Of a DNA stretch of 64,000 bases, positions 19,425 to 28,467 are shown in pieces. Each line of letters opens with the position of its first letter. Within the stretch, counting starts at the first letter, position 1. The stretch covers positions 62,001 through 126,000 of the forward strand of contig CALSNM010000005.1 of NCBI GenBank assembly GCA_943787725.1, in the 5' to 3' direction. Below the pieces are notes generated by a model. It ran no database searches. It was not told where the DNA came from and saw nothing but the letters and a program-made list of their open reading frames with translations. Origin of the DNA: an uncultured Flavobacteriales bacterium (GTDB lineage Bacteria; Bacteroidota; Bacteroidia; Flavobacteriales_D; Parvicellaceae). The translations under genes were made by a program, and so were the position numbers.

Positions 19425-19432
19425 TAAATTTG
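19425..19432 (+). promoter_or_regulatory. -7 box directly upstream of the NlpC/P60-CapA gene
   Basis: TAAATTTG ends 3 bases before the ATG at 19436. This close spacing argues for ATG 19436 over the in-frame TTG at 19430, which falls inside the box, and for a leaderless mRNA. Confidence 0.5.
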
Positions 19433-19435
19433 ATT

Positions 19436-20965
19436 ATGGTAATAATTCGTCTAAAATTTGTTTGTTTTATTTTTCCTTTCCTATTTGTTCAAAACACTTT
19501 TGCAATCTTTGCCGATTCTTCAAACCTTGCAACCAAAATTACTTCTGAGCAAACCATCGACAGTGTAATTTCTACTTCAAAACAACTCCTTGGAAAAGCA
19601 TATGGATCAAAAAGTCCGAGTGGTAACATTCTAGATTGCAGTGGATTCATAAAATACATTTGGTCTAATCAAGACATCCATGTTTCAGGATCATCTAAAA
19701 CCATTGCTTCTCAAACAACAAAGATTGATCTGAATGAAATCAAGAAAGGGGATTTACTATTTTTTACAGGAAGAAATAAAACAACTAAAGTAGTCGGTCA
19801 TATCAGCATGGTTTTAGAAAGAACAGATAGTACTTTTAAAATGATACATAGTTGCAATAGAGGTGTGGTAATTGATGACTTTCCAAGAAGTTATTACGAT
19901 GAACGCTTTTTGTTTGCAGGTAGGTTAGCAAAATTAATCTCTGTAGAAAAAAAACCTATAAAATCCCAAAATGTTTTTCCTCTTAACCCTGAATCTATTT
20001 CAATCATTGGCGTTGGAGATATGATGATAGGCACCAATTTTCCGTCAGACAGATACTTACCACCTAACGATGGTAAAGATATTTTTGCTCCTGTAAAAAG
20101 TATTCTAAAAAATGCCGACCTAACTTTTGGTAACCTAGAGGGGGTTATTCTCACCAATAAAGGAACTGTAAAAAAATGCAATAACCCTGCATTGTGTTAC
20201 GCATTTAAATCTCCTGACCACTACGTCAATTATTATAAGGAAGCAGGATTTGATGTTTTAAGTCTCGCTAATAATCATTCGAGTGATTTTGGTGGTATTG
20301 GAAGAAAAAACACTGTCGAAAAGCTTGAAAAAGTAGGTATAAAATATGCCGGTTTAGAAACTTGCCCTTATTCAATTTTTGAAAAAAATGGAATCAAGTA
20401 TGGCTTCTATGCCGTTTCACCAAACAGAGGTACCGTGAAAATAAATGATTATAGTTTTCATAAAAAAACTATTGCTTACTTGGACTCTTTAGTAGATATT
20501 GTTATCGTTTCATTTCACGGAGGCGCTGAAGGAAGTGAATACACAAACATTACAAAAAAAACCGAAATTTTTTTGGGTGAAAATAGAGGGAATCCATACG
20601 AATTTTCACGAGTTGCTATTGACGCTGGGGCAGATGTCATATTTGGTCATGGTCCCCATGTAACACGAAGTATGGATATTTATAAGAATAGATTTATTGC
20701 ATATAGTCTTGGGAATTTTGCTACATATGCGCGCTTCTCTTTGTCAGGAGTAAAAGGTTTAGCACCAATAGTTAAGGTTAACGTTACGAAAGATGGTAAA
20801 TTCATCGATGCGCAAATAACATCAACCAAACAAACAGGAGAAGGTGGCCCGCAATTAGACCCTGAAAAAGCAGTAATTAAAGAGATTAAAAAATTGACTA
20901 CCAAAGACTTACCAAACTCCACTATTCTCATCTCTAACGATGGTAAAATTACACAGAAGCAATAA
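19436..20965 (+). CDS. NlpC/P60 cysteine peptidase fused to a CapA (poly-gamma-glutamate) domain
   Basis: 509 residues from ATG 19436. A signal peptide covers residues 1 to about 25. Residues 40-165 form an NlpC/P60 domain: catalytic Cys68 in LDCSGFIKYIW, His in VGHISMVL, then MIHSC as third polar position. Residues 185-480 form a CapA/PgsA metallophosphatase-like domain: GVGDMMIGTNFP, FGNLEGVI, LANNHSSDFGG, SFHGGAEG, GHGPHVTR and YSLGNFA. NlpC/P60 enzymes cut gamma-D-Glu-diamino acid bonds in peptidoglycan; CapA-type proteins are tied to poly-gamma-glutamate handling. The fusion places two gamma-glutamyl-related activities in one exported protein. No cap biosynthesis genes are near. Substrate is unknown. 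Confidence 0.85.
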   Translation: MVIIRLKFVCFIFPFLFVQNTFAIFADSSNLATKITSEQTIDSVISTSKQLLGKAYGSKSPSGNILDCSGFIKYIWSNQDIHVSGSSKTIASQTTKIDLNEIKKGDLLFFTGRNKTTKVVGHISMVLERTDSTFKMIHSCNRGVVIDDFPRSYYDERFLFAGRLAKLISVEKKPIKSQNVFPLNPESISIIGVGDMMIGTNFPSDRYLPPNDGKDIFAPVKSILKNADLTFGNLEGVILTNKGTVKKCNNPALCYAFKSPDHYVNYYKEAGFDVLSLANNHSSDFGGIGRKNTVEKLEKVGIKYAGLETCPYSIFEKNGIKYGFYAVSPNRGTVKINDYSFHKKTIAYLDSLVDIVIVSFHGGAEGSEYTNITKKTEIFLGENRGNPYEFSRVAIDAGADVIFGHGPHVTRSMDIYKNRFIAYSLGNFATYARFSLSGVKGLAPIVKVNVTKDGKFIDAQITSTKQTGEGGPQLDPEKAVIKEIKKLTTKDLPNSTILISNDGKITQKQ

Positions 20966-21211
20966 CTGAATATATTTTAATAAAAAAATATATCCCTTGG
21001 ATATAAAAATTATTAGCTACTAATTTTTAATGTTGCTTAAGGGTCTTTAGTAGGGGATTTTCCCACGATCCGTAACATATTCGTTTCTCAAATAATCCAT
21101 GTGGCTATGTCGGGATACACTGGATAAGCTTTTTTTGAAAGCAAGAAATAAACACAAGTAAAAAGCGTTAGAGGAATTGTTATATTTGCCCCAACACCAG
21201 ATTATTAATAT
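20966..21211. other. Intergenic region with a hairpin and T run
   Basis: A 246-base spacer with no gene that I can support. It holds a stem at 21095-21125 (ATCCA-GTG pairing with CAC-TGGAT, one bulged T), followed after four bases by seven T residues ending at 21136. This could be a terminator for the upstream gene or the end of a small RNA. A GGGGATTTTCCC palindrome-like stretch lies near 21055. An AT-only inverted repeat sits just after the upstream stop. Confidence 0.35.
21181..21188 (+). promoter_or_regulatory. Putative -7 box of the GT2 fusion gene
   Basis: TATATTTG fits TAnnTTTG and lies 23 bases before the TTG start at 21212. No TTG -33 element is seen at the usual distance. Confidence 0.45.
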
Positions 21212-23146
21212 TTGAAACTTTCGGTAATCATAGTCAATTACAATGTTGAGTACTTCCTAGAGCAGTGCTTGAACTCGGTTCGAGCTGCATCTCAAAATTT
21301 ACAAATAGAAACATTCGTAGTTGACAACAATTCCATCGATGATTCTGTTACAATGGTGCAAGATAAATTTCCCGAAATTCAATTAATTGCAAACAAAGAA
21401 AATACGGGATTCTCCAAGGCAAATAACCAAGCTATACGCGTTGCCAAAGGGGAATACGTGTTGTTACTAAATCCAGATACGGTAGTAGAAGAAGATACAT
21501 TTAGTAAGTGTATTGAATTCATGGATGCCCATCCGGATGCTGGTGGTTTAGGCGTTGAAATGTTGGATGGAAAAGGAAAGTTTTTACCCGAATCAAAAAG
21601 AGGGCTACCCACTCCAAGCGTTGCTTTTTATAAAATATTTGGACTTTCTTCGGTGTTTCCAAGATCAAAAAAATTTGGAAAATACCATTTAGGTTACCTT
21701 CCGCAAAATGAAACAAATGAAATAGAAATTTTGTCTGGTGCATTTATGTTAATGCGAAAAACTGTATTAGATAAAGTTGGATTTCTCGATGAAGATTTTT
21801 TCATGTATGGAGAAGATATTGACTTATCGTATAGAATTATTTTAGGAGGCTACAAAAACTATTACTTTCCGAAAACCAGAATTATACATTACAAAGGAGA
21901 AAGCACAAAAAAAAGCTCCGTTAATTATGTTTTTGTATTTTACAATGCCATGATCATTTTTGCTAAAAAACACTTTTCTGAGAAAAATGCCAAAACCTTT
22001 TCTTTGCTGATCAATCTAGCTATTTACTTAAGGGCTTCGATGGCTATTACAACTCGATTTTTAAAAAAATTAGCATTTCCGTTATTTGATTTTTGCCTTG
22101 TGCTTGCTTCAATGTTTGGAATCACAATTGCCTATCAACTTTTTTCTGACAAGGAATTCCCTCTTGAAGTTATAGCTTGGGCGCTTCCCATATATAGTTT
22201 TGTTTGGGTTCTTGCTGCGTTTTTCTCTGGAGCCCATGACAAACCCATAAAACCTGTAAAACCATTAATTGGGGCCGTTGCAGGAACCGCACTTATTCTC
22301 ATTATTTATGGCTTACTTCCAAAATCTGTACAATTTTCAAGAATCGTTATTTTATTAGGAATAATGGGAACCACCCTATCCCTTTTGTTTTCAAGGTTCG
22401 TGCTACATTTAATTGGAGTTAAAGGGTTTGAAATTGGAAATACAGGCAAAAAACGATTCGTAATTATTGGAGAAAAAATAGAAGCTGAGAGGATTCATGC
22501 CTTATTAATACAAACAACCAAAGTTGGCTACAAAGCAATACTTAATGTCCACAACAAGCATTCCGATGAGTACGATGGGACATTAAATCAACTAGCAGAT
22601 TTCATCCATATAAACAAAATTGATGAAGTTATCTTTTGTGCAAAAGATATTAGTGCTCAGCAAATCATCGAGCAAATGGCTACAATCAAATCTAATCGCG
22701 AAGTCGATTATAAAATTGCTCAGCCTGATAGTCTTTTTTTAATTGGAAGTAACTCTATTCACACCTCAGGAGATTTATATTTGTTAGATGTAAACAATAT
22801 AGATAAACCCAACAATAGAAGAAAAAAGCGAATTTTAGACTTCTGTTTGAGTATTATTTTTATTTCACTATTTCCTTTTTTAATGTTTATAGTCAAATCT
22901 CCTATTCAATTTTTGGGAAATATTTTTTCTACCTTAGTTGGTAAAAAAACTTGGGTAGGATACAGTAAAAACAGCAAAAACCAGCAACTTCCGTTAATAA
23001 AAAATGGAATTATTAGTTTGTTAGATAATGTCAATACCCACTCTCCTGAAATCGAGAAAAAACTAAACCTTATTTATGCCAAAGATTATGCACTCTTAAC
23101 AGATTTCAAAACCATCTATAAAAATATAAAAAAACTAGGAAATTAA
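21212..23146 (+). CDS. Family 2 glycosyltransferase with membrane region and degenerate sugar-transferase C-terminus
   Basis: 644 residues, starting at TTG 21212, since KLSVIIVNYNV is the expected N-terminus. Residues 1-240 are a rhamnosyltransferase-like GT2 domain (VDNNSIDDSV, NTGFSKANNQA, LLNPDTVV, GAFMLMRK, EDIDLSYRI). Four or five membrane segments follow at about 285-400. Then comes a nucleotide-sugar/CoA-binding-like domain (KKRFVIIGEKIEAERI) as in WcaJ/WbaP initiating transferases, and a last piece RRKKRILDFCLSIIFISL that matches the entry helix of bacterial sugar transferases. The catalytic part after that helix is missing, so the C-terminal half is probably structural. It likely elongates a surface polysaccharide. 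Confidence 0.75.
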   Translation: MKLSVIIVNYNVEYFLEQCLNSVRAASQNLQIETFVVDNNSIDDSVTMVQDKFPEIQLIANKENTGFSKANNQAIRVAKGEYVLLLNPDTVVEEDTFSKCIEFMDAHPDAGGLGVEMLDGKGKFLPESKRGLPTPSVAFYKIFGLSSVFPRSKKFGKYHLGYLPQNETNEIEILSGAFMLMRKTVLDKVGFLDEDFFMYGEDIDLSYRIILGGYKNYYFPKTRIIHYKGESTKKSSVNYVFVFYNAMIIFAKKHFSEKNAKTFSLLINLAIYLRASMAITTRFLKKLAFPLFDFCLVLASMFGITIAYQLFSDKEFPLEVIAWALPIYSFVWVLAAFFSGAHDKPIKPVKPLIGAVAGTALILIIYGLLPKSVQFSRIVILLGIMGTTLSLLFSRFVLHLIGVKGFEIGNTGKKRFVIIGEKIEAERIHALLIQTTKVGYKAILNVHNKHSDEYDGTLNQLADFIHINKIDEVIFCAKDISAQQIIEQMATIKSNREVDYKIAQPDSLFLIGSNSIHTSGDLYLLDVNNIDKPNNRRKKRILDFCLSIIFISLFPFLMFIVKSPIQFLGNIFSTLVGKKTWVGYSKNSKNQQLPLIKNGIISLLDNVNTHSPEIEKKLNLIYAKDYALLTDFKTIYKNIKKLGN

Positions 23147-23171
23147 TCCTAGTATTACCGCAAGAAAGTTC

Positions 23172-23202
23172 TTGTTATTACTATTTTTTTAGCCTATTTT
23201 TG
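23172..23202 (+). promoter_or_regulatory. Promoter of the 2-oxoacid dehydrogenase E2 gene
   Basis: TTG at 23172-23174, a 20-base spacer and TATTTTTG at 23195-23202. The ATG at 23226 follows 23 bases later. This is one of the best matches to the Bacteroidota consensus in the window. Confidence 0.65.
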
Positions 23203-23225
23203 CGGCATAAATCTTTTAAAAAGAC

Positions 23226-24580
23226 ATGGCGGATATAGAGGTATTACTCCCTAAAATGGGAGAAAGTGTAGCAGAAGCGACCATAACTACATGGTTAAAG
23301 GAAGTTGGAGATAAAATTGAAGAAGATGAACCGATCGTGGAGATAGCAACTGATAAGGTTGACTCAGAGGTTCCTGCTCCTACTTCTGGGGTACTAAAAC
23401 AAAAAATGTTTAATGACGGAGATGTAGTTCAAGTAGGAGCTGCATTTGCTATAATCGGTGCGGAAGGTGAAGATACTATTGTTAATGCGCCTGCTGTGAC
23501 GAAAACAGAAACTGTTGAAGTTGTAGCTGAACAAATTCAAGAAGAATTGCTTACTCCAATTGAAGTTAGTCAAAATGGTGTTGGTGTTCCAAAAAATGGC
23601 CCTAGTGGAAGGTTTTATTCCCCTTTAGTTAGAAGTATTGCCAAAACCGAAGGAATTTCTGTTGGAGAACTAGAAACCGTTGCTGGAACTGGGCAAGAAG
23701 GCAGAGTTACTAAAAAAGATATTTTAGGTTACATTGAAACCCGAACTGCAGATAATGAAATAACGGCAACACCTGTCAAGACAGTGGCGAGGCCTCCAAA
23801 AGAGGCAGCACCAAGTAATAGTGAGGTCGCTCCTATTCACAAAGCTCCTCCAGTTCCAATTGGTCCAAATGACGAGATAGTTGAAATGGACCGAATGCGT
23901 AAAATGATCGCTGACCACATGGTTATGTCGGTACACACGTCTCTCCTCATGTTACTATCCTTCGTTGAAGCTGATGTTACTAACATTGTAATGTGGCGAA
24001 AAAAAAAATGAAAGATGAATTCATGAAAAAAGAAGGTGAGAAATTAACGTTTACACCGATTTTTATGGAAGCTGTAGTTAAAGCCCTAAAAGACTTCCCT
24101 AAAGTGAATGCGATGTTAGATGGCAATAACGTTGTTATTAAAAAAGACATTAATCTTGGAATGGCTACAGCTCTTCCTACTGGAAATTTAATCGTACCTG
24201 TTATTCATAATGCAGAGCAACTAAACCTAGTTGGACTAGCAAAACAAGTTAATAGTCTTGCTAACAGCGCTCGAAACAATAGTCTGGGCCCAGACCAAAT
24301 ACAGGGAGGAACCTACACCGTTACAAATGTTGGAACTTTTGGAAATGTGATGGGAACTCCAATTATCAATCAACCGCAAAGTGCTATTTTAGCGCTGGGA
24401 GCAATAAGAAAGAAACCTGCAGTAATAGAAACTCCTCAAGGAGATGCTATTGCAATTAGACATATGATGTTTTTATCACACTCATATGACCACAGAATCG
24501 TTGATGGAGCTTTAGGGGGAAGCTTTGTAAAAAGAGTTGCTGATTACCTTGAACAATTCGATATTAATAGGGAAATCTAA
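23226..24580 (+). CDS. Dihydrolipoamide acyltransferase (2-oxoacid dehydrogenase E2), frameshifted
   Basis: Full span about 450 residues. The lipoyl domain has the modified lysine 44 in EIATDKVDSEVP. A linker and an E3/E1-binding domain follow (SPLVRSIAKTEGIS, then GTGQEGRVTKKDIL). The acyltransferase domain ends with SYDHRIVDGALGG, the HxxxDG catalytic motif. It belongs to the branched-chain or pyruvate type complex; which one is unclear because E1 and E3 are not adjacent. The frame is disturbed at 23941-23958, where surplus bases shift about five residues and then return, and in a run of ten A residues at 23999-24008, where the frame changes for good. A second E2, odhB, lies at 62147. Own promoter. 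Confidence 0.85.
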
Positions 24581-24620
24581 CTCACAGAAGAAAAACAAGT
24601 TTTGCAAATTAAGAACAATT

Positions 24621-26816
24621 ATGATTGACAAAATAAAGTATAGTTTTTTTACTCTCCTTCTTTCGTTTTTGCTTTTTGGGACTAATTATTCTCAAATTGC
24701 TACAGATGATTTTGAAAAAAACCTAAAAAATGCATCTTTCAAACAGAAATTTGAAACCGCAAATTCATTTATGGAGGATTACCTGTATGAATTTGCCATG
24801 AAAATTTGGTTAAATTTAATTGAGGAGCAACCCGCTAATTCAAATATAAATTACAAACTAGGTTTGTGTTATCTGAACTCCAGCTTAGAAAGAAATAAAG
24901 CATTAAAACACCTTCTTATTGCAGAAAAAAATGTTTCAAAAAGATATGATCCATTTTCTTCGGGTGAAACGAACGCTCCTTTTGAAACACATCATTACTT
25001 AGGTCAAGCATATCATCTAAATGAGAGGTTTGATGAGGCCCTTTTGGAATACCAGCATTTTAAAGAAGAAGTCAGCTCCAAGCACATGCTCTTCAATAAA
25101 AATGAAATGTATTCCACTTATTCTACAAATGCGAAAATAGAAGTTTCAGCTAAAAAGAACTTTAAAATCACCAGCATAGGTAGTCCAATTAATAGTGAGT
25201 TTTCTGATTTTAGTCCGGTCATAACTGCAGACGAAAGCGCGCTTTTTTTTACTTCTAGGCGACTTCGAACCGACAGCAATAAAGTTTCAAATGAATTTAA
25301 TTTTAGCCCACAAGATGGTCGGCACTATGAAGATGTTTATGTTGCTTATAAAAACATTAAAACGGGAGAATGGGAAGAACCAGAGCTAATGGACTTTAGC
25401 AACCCCAGAAGTAATCAGGCGACAATCAGCGTATCTGGAGATGGCCAATTTCTCTTTATCTACAAGGATAACGATGGAGATGGAAATATCTACGTCTCAG
25501 AAAGAGAAGGTTTTGATTATGGCGAACTCAAGTACTATAGGCGGTGAAAACACGGAAGTAGATATTAACACACCCTATTGGGAGACGCATGCAACACTAT
25601 CTGCAGATGGAAAAACGCTTTACTTTGTAAGTGACCGTCCCGGTGGTATGGGTGGTAGAGATATTTATAGAAGTGTTAAACTTCCGAATAACGAATGGAG
25701 TAAAGCACTCAATGTTGGAACTCCAATTAATTCAGAATATGATGAAGATTCACCGTTCTTTCATCCAGATGGCAAAACACTATACTTTAGTTCTAATGGA
25801 GATCAAAGTATGGGGGGATTTGACATTTTCTTTTCTAAGAAAAATGTAGACGGAACTTGGGGTAACCCCCTTAACATGGGATACCCTCTTAATACAGTTG
25901 GTGATGATGTATACTTCTCAACTACTATAGATGGGAAAAAAGGATATTATTCTTCTTCACATGAAGGAGGATTAGGTAGAGAAGATATCTACAGCATCAA
26001 GCTAGACACAGCCATTATTGAACCTGTATCTATTCTTAGAGGTTATATTGATAAAGGTTCGGAGCCTGAATTGCCGGCTGGAATAACAATTTGGGTTACT
26101 GATTTAACCGAGGATGGAGATCCCATTAAATATAAGCCCAACAGAAGAACCGGTTCATACATATTTGCGCTTAGTTCCCTGCCATGAATACATAGTAGAA
26201 TATATGAAAGGTGAAAATACTTTTCATGAAACTGATTTTACAGTTCCTTGTAATTCAGACTATCATGTAATTGATAAAGTTATTACACTTGGAGATCTGT
26301 CTTTAAACGATTCAAACCAAGCGCCAGATACAGATACAGATACAGATACAGCATACAGATACAGATACAGATACAGATACAGATACAACCATTACTGAAA
26401 ACATCGTTGAAACTAGTGACAATACAAACAATGTTGTTTCAACTAAACCTATATCTTTCCAAAAATTCTATGGATATAACGAAAAAGGAGTAGAATCCGA
26501 GGAGCAGAGGTTTAAAGCATTTTTAAATGGAATACAAAGTATACTAGAACAAAAAGGAGTTGTGAATATTGAAATCGAAGGCAGTGCTTCATATGTTCCA
26601 ACAAGAACTTTTGGCTCAAATAAAAAGCTATCTACCTACAGGTCTAATGAAGCGAAAGAAATGTTAATGAATAAATTAAAAGCAGCTGGCGTAAACTTAT
26701 CAGAAGTGAAAATTGTCTCTATTAATTCTGTTGTTCAGGGACCAAAATATAAGGGTGACTTCAAAGACACAGAAAAGTATAATAAATTCCAATATATTAA
26801 ACTAAAAGCATTTTAG
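24621..26816 (+). CDS. TPR-PD40 beta-propeller-OmpA-like outer membrane protein (PorE-like), frameshifted
   Basis: About 731 residues from ATG 24621. After a signal peptide (ends near NYSQ) come TPR-like helices (residues 25-185), a PD40/WD40-like propeller (SPVITADESALFFTSRR; THATLSADGKTLYFVSDRPG; FFHPDGKTLYFSSNG), a carboxypeptidase-regulatory-like domain (SILRGYIDKG...), an Asp-Thr repeat linker, and an OmpA-like end. This is the order found in PorE of the type IX secretion system, which anchors the machine to peptidoglycan. The OmpA-like end keeps NKKLSTYRSNEA but lacks the GHTD aspartate. Frames change near 25540, 26172 and 26352, each by one surplus base. PorE identity is inferred from architecture. 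Confidence 0.7.
26325..26385 (+). repeat. (CAGATA)n hexanucleotide microsatellite encoding Asp-Thr repeats
   Basis: Ten tandem copies of CAGATA plus a partial copy, with one unit expanded to CAGCATA at 26349-26355. In the gene's frame it gives a run of Asp-Thr dipeptides between the regulatory-like domain and the OmpA-like end. The single extra C shifts the frame inside the repeat; without it, the frame joins the conserved C-terminus. Confidence 0.9.
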
Positions 26817-26852
26817 TTTTAAGAATAAAAAACCTTTAAACCCCTATTAAGC

Positions 26853-26885
26853 AAAGACCCGTTTCCCGAATAGAAATGGGTCTTT
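26853..26885 (+). terminator. Intrinsic terminator after the PorE-like gene
   Basis: A 13-bp stem, AAAGACCCGTTTC with GAAATGGGTCTTT (one G-U pair), and a 7-base loop. The T tract is short, so efficiency is uncertain. It separates the two PD40 genes. Confidence 0.7.
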
Positions 26886-26925
26886 ATTGCATTTCGGAGG
26901 TAATTTACTTACTTTGTCAATAACA

Positions 26926-28464
26926 ATGTACCAGCGATTTAAAATAGCGTTTATACTCATTTTATTAATTAACCCTACGTTATCTTGGTCGCAAACAGCG
27001 GACCTCAGACTTGCTGATGATTTATTTAAGTCTGGGAATTTTTTAGGAGCAATACCTGAATACAAAAAACAATTAAAACTCGATTCCAAAAACGAAAAAG
27101 TATTAACGAATCTAGCTCTGTGCTATCTGAATAGCAACATAGACAAATCTTTCGCCATAAAATATTTGGAAAGGGCAAAAGATTTAGAAAAAAAAAACAA
27201 AGAAGTCCTATATTATCTGGCATTAGCTTACACGCATGGCAACAATTATAGCAGAGCTATAGAAACGCTAAAAGAGTATCAAAAAAATCCTGGAAAGCAT
27301 GTCGAAGAAATACCCAACTTGATCGAAAGCTATACAATTGCAATGGATATGATTAGTAAGCCAATTAATGTATCCTTTGAAAATATGGGTCGATTTATCA
27401 ATTCTGAATTTCCGGACTACTATCCATTCGTAACAAAAAATGAAAAGACACTTGTTTTCACATCACGAAGAGAAGAAGGAAAGGGTTTAATCGAGTTCGA
27501 TGGATATTATCCATCAGACGTCTATGTTTGTTCCTTTAATGGACTTAATTTTTCTAAAGCAAAAAACTCTACATCATTAAATAGTATCTATGATGAACAA
27601 TGTGTGGGTATTTATAATGATGGAGCAAAAATATTCGTATATATAGATAATTTCGCAACAGGAGAGAAAGGGAATATTTATGAAGCTGAACGAAAAGGTG
27701 CCACCTACAGTAAAAAGAAAAAAATAAAAGAAGGAGTGAATACCAAATACCTTGAGACTTCTTCTTCAATTTCTAGTGACGGAACAGCTTTTATATATGC
27801 AAGTAACAGAGCGGGAGGAGTTGGAGGCCTAGACATATACATGACCAAACAACTTCCCGACGGAATGTGGGCATTACCGCAAAACCTGTCTACAATAAAT
27901 ACATCTCAAAATGAAGATTTTCCAACTTTATCTCCAGATGGAAAAACACTTTATTTTTGTTCAAATGGACTCACGGGCATGGGTGGCTATGACTTGTACA
28001 AATCTAGATGGGACAATAAAAATAAGGAATGGGGTGAGCCTGAAAATTTAGGGTATCCTCTTAATACATCTTATGATGAAAAGACTATAAGCTTTGCTGA
28101 TGACGAAAAACACGCATATATTACAGCAGTGAGAGAAGAAGGTTTTGGTGATTTAGATTTATACAGAATCACTTTTGAGGAGGTTGAAATTAGAGAAGCA
28201 TTGTACATTGTTGACCTCAAAGACAATGCGTCCAACATTGAAATAGAAGGAGGAAATATTACTATATTTATGGAAGATGAAGATGAACCTAGGACCTATA
28301 TAAGTAATAAACACACGGGGGAAATAACCATGATTCTCGATCCCGGAACATATGAATTAGAAATTGAAGCAGATGGTTATGACTTAAAAATCGTTAAACT
28401 TGTAGTTTCTGAATTTGATGCAGATTTGGGCGCAATCAAAAAATTATATAAACTTTCAAAATAA
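26926..28464 (+). CDS. TPR-PD40 beta-propeller protein
   Basis: 512 residues from ATG 26926 (a longer reading from a TTG at 26887 starts in the terminator). A signal peptide ends near LSWSQ. Residues 20-140 are TPR-like (LADDLFKSGNFLGAIPEYKK; VLTNLALCYLNS). PD40 blades follow, with FTSRREEGKG, SISSDGTAFIYASNRAGG and TLSPDGKTLYFCSNG. The end, about 430-512, is a beta-rich regulatory-like domain (GEITMILDPGTYELEIEADG). It resembles the upstream PorE-like protein without the OmpA end, so the two are probably paralogs. Periplasmic, with an envelope or T9SS-associated role inferred. Four bases separate it from the exonuclease gene. Confidence 0.75.
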   Translation: MYQRFKIAFILILLINPTLSWSQTADLRLADDLFKSGNFLGAIPEYKKQLKLDSKNEKVLTNLALCYLNSNIDKSFAIKYLERAKDLEKKNKEVLYYLALAYTHGNNYSRAIETLKEYQKNPGKHVEEIPNLIESYTIAMDMISKPINVSFENMGRFINSEFPDYYPFVTKNEKTLVFTSRREEGKGLIEFDGYYPSDVYVCSFNGLNFSKAKNSTSLNSIYDEQCVGIYNDGAKIFVYIDNFATGEKGNIYEAERKGATYSKKKKIKEGVNTKYLETSSSISSDGTAFIYASNRAGGVGGLDIYMTKQLPDGMWALPQNLSTINTSQNEDFPTLSPDGKTLYFCSNGLTGMGGYDLYKSRWDNKNKEWGEPENLGYPLNTSYDEKTISFADDEKHAYITAVREEGFGDLDLYRITFEEVEIREALYIVDLKDNASNIEIEGGNITIFMEDEDEPRTYISNKHTGEITMILDPGTYELEIEADGYDLKIVKLVVSEFDADLGAIKKLYKLSK

Positions 28465-28467
28465 TAC

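Noticed and set aside
20968-20995. AT-only inverted repeat after the NlpC/CapA gene as a terminator
   Set aside because: The stem has no G-C pairs and no T run follows, so it would be too weak.
26325-26385. CRISPR-like repeat array
   Set aside because: Units are 6 bases with no spacers; it is a coding microsatellite.
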